Below are positions 32,389 to 35,320 of a stretch of DNA of 35,320 nt, piece after piece; position 1 is the first letter of the stretch, and each line of letters starts with the position of its first letter. The notes beneath the pieces are model-generated. The model ran no database searches, had not been told where the DNA came from, and was given only the letters and a program-made list of their open reading frames with translations. The stretch is from Gammaproteobacteria bacterium. Its GTDB lineage: Bacteria > Pseudomonadota > Gammaproteobacteria > UBA1113. The DNA is taken from positions 1-35,320 of the forward strand of contig JAJNBM010000009.1 of assembly GCA_021156165.1 (NCBI GenBank), read 5' to 3'. Both the position numbers and the translations under genes were made by a program.

Positions 32389-33669
32389 ATGTTTTCTACA
32401 GATAATAAAACTACAAAGCCGGCTAAGATTCGCGTCATTGGTGTAGGTGGGGGCGGCAACAATGCGGTAAAGTTTATGTTTGAAAAGTCTACGTTAGAAA
32501 GTCATTTAGAAGGTGTAGAATTTGCTTGTGCCAATACCGATGCACAAGCATTAAGAGATTGTAAGACGCATACTATACAGTTGGGCGATGAAATTACCAA
32601 AGGCTTGGGTGCAGGTGCCGATCCAGCCATAGGCCGACAAGCCGCCGAAGAAGACAGCGAACATATTCGCGAATTTCTAGCCGATACCGATTTAGTATTT
32701 ATTACGGCGGGCATGGGCGGTGGTACTGGTACCGGTGCAGCCCCCGTTATTGCGCGTTTGGCAAAAGAGATGGGCATTTTAACCGTTGCTGTGGTAACCA
32801 GACCTTTTATGTTTGAAGGCAAGCAGCGCGCGCAAATTGCTGAAGAAGGCATCCAACAATTGTATCCTAATGTAGATTCCTTGATTATTATTCCTAACAA
32901 CAAACTGCTTAGTGTTTTGGGTAAAAATATGACTTTACTCAATGCCTTTAAAGCCGCTAACAACGTGTTGTTTGGCGCGGTGCAAGGTATTTCCGAATTG
33001 ATCACGAGACCGGGTTTAATCAACGTAGACTTTGCCGACGTGCGCACTGTTATGTCAGCCAATGGTATGGCCATGATGGGCACGGGTGTAGGCACGGGAG
33101 ATAATCGTGCTAGACAAGCTGCCGAAGCGGCTATTTCTAGTCCTTTGTTGGAAGACGTGAATTTGCAAGGTGCCAAAGGGGTGTTGGTCAATATTACCGC
33201 TGGTCTGGATATGTCGATTGGCGAATTTGAGGAAGTGGGTGACGCAGTCAAAGACTTTACCTGTGAAAATGCGACCGTGGTTGTGGGTACCGTAATCGAT
33301 CCAGACATGAAAGATGAAATGCGCGTTACCTTAGTGGTAACCGGTTTAGGTGGTGGTCGTGAGGGCAGTGGTGTGGGTAGCGATGCGCGTGGCCATGCAG
33401 CCCAAGGCAATAACACAGCAATGAATTATTATCAACATTTGCGTAATGACGGTAGCGTCGATTATCACCGCTTGGATCGCCCTGCCATATTACGACAAAA
33501 AGCAGCTGCTTTTAACCAGGCCAATGCAGCAGTGAATCCCATCCGCAAACCATTCACTCATGCGCCAGCAGCAGGGCAGCAGCCAACTACGGCTGAGCCT
33601 AAGCAACGCGATCCAGCCGATTATTTAGATATCCCTGCGTTCTTACGCCAACCTGAGGAAATAAAATAA
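32389..33669 (+). CDS. ftsZ: Cell division protein FtsZ
   Basis: 426 residues, tubulin-like GTPase that forms the Z ring. GGGGNN (20-25), tubulin signature GGGTGTG (110-116), and the C-terminal peptide DIPAFLR (414-420) that binds FtsA and ZipA. A disordered linker of about 75 residues precedes it. GAGGAA SD at good spacing. The long minus-strand open frame over this gene is a shadow. Confidence 0.98.
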   Translation: MFSTDNKTTKPAKIRVIGVGGGGNNAVKFMFEKSTLESHLEGVEFACANTDAQALRDCKTHTIQLGDEITKGLGAGADPAIGRQAAEEDSEHIREFLADTDLVFITAGMGGGTGTGAAPVIARLAKEMGILTVAVVTRPFMFEGKQRAQIAEEGIQQLYPNVDSLIIIPNNKLLSVLGKNMTLLNAFKAANNVLFGAVQGISELITRPGLINVDFADVRTVMSANGMAMMGTGVGTGDNRARQAAEAAISSPLLEDVNLQGAKGVLVNITAGLDMSIGEFEEVGDAVKDFTCENATVVVGTVIDPDMKDEMRVTLVVTGLGGGREGSGVGSDARGHAAQGNNTAMNYYQHLRNDGSVDYHRLDRPAILRQKAAAFNQANAAVNPIRKPFTHAPAAGQQPTTAEPKQRDPADYLDIPAFLRQPEEIK

Positions 33670-33687
33670 CCAGCCATTGCATAAATT

Positions 33688-33717
33688 TTGAAATTGATAT
33701 ATAAAATATGATATCAT
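33688..33717 (+). promoter_or_regulatory. Promoter candidate for lpxC
   Basis: TTGAAA (33688-33693), 18-nt spacer, TATCAT (33712-33717), in the ftsZ-lpxC gap. Separate control of lpxC beside the division operon would follow the usual pattern in gammaproteobacteria. Confidence 0.55.
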
Positions 33718-33755
33718 GAGCGCAATTGTATCGATTGATGCTGGAAAACATAAAA

Positions 33756-34709
33756 ATGGTAAAGCAGAGAACATTAAAGCATATTATTCGTGCCACGGGT
33801 GTAGGCTTACACACAGGTAAAAAGATTTATTTAACGTTACGGCCTGCCCCTGTACATACAGGCATAGTCTTTATCCGTACCGATTTAGACCCAGTGGTTG
33901 TTTTTCCGGCAAAGGCTGAAACCGTGGGGGATACGATGCTTGCTACCACCTTGGTACAAGGCAATGCGCGTATTTCTACGGTGGAACACCTGATGTCTGC
34001 TTTGGCCGGATTAGGGATAGACAATGCGTATGTTGAAGTCACCGCGCCTGAACTACCCATTATGGATGGCAGTGCAGCACCTTTCGTATTCCTTATTCAA
34101 TCCGCAGGCATAGAATTGCAAAATGCGGCTAAAAAGTTTATTCGCATCAAAGAAAAGGTCTGTATAGAAGAAGGGCAGCGTGGCAGCAAAGATTATAAAT
34201 ATGCCAGCCTAGAGCCTTTCGATGGCTTTAGAGTCGACTTCGAAATTGAATATAAACATCCCTTGTTTAAGCCACAAGATCAAATCATCTCTATTGATTT
34301 TTCACAAAATTCGTATAGCCGCGAAATCAGCCGGGCGCGTACTTATGGCTTTGTTTCCGACTATGAATACTTGCGTGCTAAAAATTTAGCCTTAGGCGGT
34401 AGTTTGGAAAATGCGGTAGTGGTGGATGAATATAGAGTTTTAAATGAAGATGGCTTGCGTTATCGCGACGAATTTGTGCGTCATAAGGCCTTAGATGCCA
34501 TTGGTGATCTCTATTTATTGGGCGCCAATTTAATCGGTGCTTTCCGGGGGTTTAAATCAGGCCATGGCTTAAATAATCAGTTAGTACGCAAATTGTTGGA
34601 ACATTCTTCAGCCTGGGAATATATCAGCTTCGACGATCCTCATACTGCAGCGGGTATTGTTCCACCCAATTGGATGGGCGACAGTGGCTTGGTAACAGCC
34701 GAAACTTAA
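33756..34709 (+). CDS. lpxC: UDP-3-O-acyl-N-acetylglucosamine deacetylase LpxC
   Basis: 317 residues. First committed step of lipid A synthesis, a zinc deacetylase. [20 protein letters not shown] matches the family start, so ATG 33756 is chosen over earlier in-frame starts (33726 TTG, 33738 ATG). Zinc ligands His78 (TVEHLMSA), His243 and Asp247 (HKALDAIGD) are present, as is the catalytic His270 (KSGHGLNN). A short charged insertion ([11 protein letters not shown], about 141-151) is longer than in E. coli and shifts the later numbering by 5. Confidence 0.97.
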   Translation: MVKQRTLKHIIRATGVGLHTGKKIYLTLRPAPVHTGIVFIRTDLDPVVVFPAKAETVGDTMLATTLVQGNARISTVEHLMSALAGLGIDNAYVEVTAPELPIMDGSAAPFVFLIQSAGIELQNAAKKFIRIKEKVCIEEGQRGSKDYKYASLEPFDGFRVDFEIEYKHPLFKPQDQIISIDFSQNSYSREISRARTYGFVSDYEYLRAKNLALGGSLENAVVVDEYRVLNEDGLRYRDEFVRHKALDAIGDLYLLGANLIGAFRGFKSGHGLNNQLVRKLLEHSSAWEYISFDDPHTAAGIVPPNWMGDSGLVTAET

Positions 34710-34782
34710 CCAGTTAAATCAAAGGTTTCCTCATTTATAAAGAAAAATTAATGCATTCTTTAATATTTCCTTAAGGTTTTGT

Positions 34783-34791
34783 TGCTATACT
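34783..34791 (+). promoter_or_regulatory. Extended -10 promoter candidate
   Basis: TGCTATACT, an extended -10 (TGn plus TATACT), 44 nt before the ATG at 34835. No good -35, which extended -10 promoters can lack. Confidence 0.5.
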
Positions 34792-34834
34792 AGCGGCAGT
34801 TAAACTATTCAAGTTAGCAGCGAGGGATTCCACT

Positions 34835-35320
34835 ATGGGTCAATCAGTAGATATACCACAAATTCCAGAGCAGATGGGTAATGCCCCCGTTCCCACACTA
34901 GCACCCATACAGTTTAGGCAAAGTAATCAGCAAAAAGCGTTATTAGGCCTAATCAATCAAAAAATAGAAAGATATAATACTCTGGTGCAAAATTCCAAGA
35001 AAAATAATGCCGATGCTGGATTTTTATTGCAAGAAATAGAGTATTCTGCCCATTTTTTGATGAATCACAGCGATCCAGACTTATCGGGTCCTGGTCGAAA
35101 TTGGTATTTAACCAGCGGTATTGCGCAACAGCCGGGGCATTTCGCCCAGTTCGTCTCCCAGAGTTTAGCCAGCGAAGTGCAAATAGATAATACGGTTATA
35201 GATTTTGAAAAATTATTTACCCAAACAGAATTGGCTGGAGTAGATAGCAAGACTGTAGAGGCATTAAGGGCTAAATTAAATTCAAAGTCATATCAAAATA
35301 GTCCTGTAGCCATTAGAAAC
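34835..35320 (+). CDS. Unrecognised protein, N-terminal 162 codons (runs off right edge)
   Basis: Open from ATG 34835 to the window end with no stop. The SD-like GAGGGA is about 9 nt upstream, and an extended -10 promoter precedes it. The start MGQSVDIPQIPEQMGNAPVP is Pro/Gln-rich and likely disordered; the following part is mixed helical, with LGLINQKIERYNTLVQNSKK a probable amphipathic helix. No signal peptide, membrane segment or motif I recognise. Position downstream of lpxC is normally held by secA/secM-type genes, so this is a lineage-specific gene. It could be a secreted effector; nothing here proves it. Confidence 0.7.
   Translation, partial: MGQSVDIPQIPEQMGNAPVPTLAPIQFRQSNQQKALLGLINQKIERYNTLVQNSKKNNADAGFLLQEIEYSAHFLMNHSDPDLSGPGRNWYLTSGIAQQPGHFAQFVSQSLASEVQIDNTVIDFEKLFTQTELAGVDSKTVEALRAKLNSKSYQNSPVAIRN

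Noticed and set aside
32502-33416. 304-codon minus-strand open frame
   Set aside because: It lies wholly inside ftsZ on the opposite strand; low-complexity Ser/Pro/Thr translation typical of a shadow frame.
1-35320. CRISPR array, prophage, complete insertion sequence or rRNA operon
   Set aside because: No regularly spaced direct repeats, no transposase, integrase or phage gene, and no rRNA sequence was seen.

Overview
The window is a 35.3 kb piece of a Gram-negative chromosome. KdsB and LpxC (lipopolysaccharide synthesis), the Lol lipoprotein exporter, FtsQ-FtsA-FtsZ, TrpR, RsmB/Fmt and QueC together point to a gammaproteobacterium. The disordered and orphan proteins, the kinase-like protein, the many small palindromic repeats and the tryptophan uptake operon would fit a host-associated member of the Legionellales or Coxiella side of the class. 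That placement is inference from gene content only; no rRNA gene is present.

Layout. 1-1120 (minus) is the N-terminal part of an unrecognised, partly coiled-coil protein running off the left edge. 1121-1618 is non-coding, with two clear inverted repeats before a kinase-like gene (1625-2671), which is translationally coupled to a GNAT acetyltransferase whose C-terminus is cut by a frameshift. 3298-3669 holds an intact tRNA-Ser(GGA) and beside it a second tRNA-Ser copy broken by two palindromic insertions. Nicotinamidase, ChaB and a disordered Ser/Gly/Gln-rich protein follow. 5832-13136 is a long minus-strand run: coaBC, dut, an AT-rich unknown gene, fmt, rsmB, a POT peptide transporter and kdsB.

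13266-15932 (plus) is a thiamine-precursor (HMP)-type ABC importer with a leader that can fold into two competing hairpins, and a binding-protein gene carrying a 152-bp palindromic element near its 5' end. 15986-21153 (plus) has one Lol permease, lolD, a cystathionine beta-synthase-like enzyme, rimI and prfC. A slipin (minus), queC (plus), and ybeD and dacA (minus) follow. Then come a small lipoprotein gene with a strong terminator, yciO, and a minus-strand trpR-trpX-trpY-trpZ operon for regulated tryptophan/tyrosine uptake. An MFS transporter lies divergent to ftsQ-ftsA-ftsZ-lpxC, which ends the recognisable part; an unrecognised gene runs off the right edge.

The most notable non-genic features are: the twice-interrupted tRNA-Ser copy; a dispersed palindromic repeat family with ends of the type GTAGGGGC/GCCCCTAC (four good copies at 19030, 21168, 28401 and 28827, and a possible remnant at 13208); a perfect 34-bp inverted repeat inside the HMP-binding protein gene; and an SD-sequestering alternative-hairpin leader before the HMP transporter. 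The most notable orphan gene is the 396-aa protein wedged with overlaps on both sides between dut and fmt.
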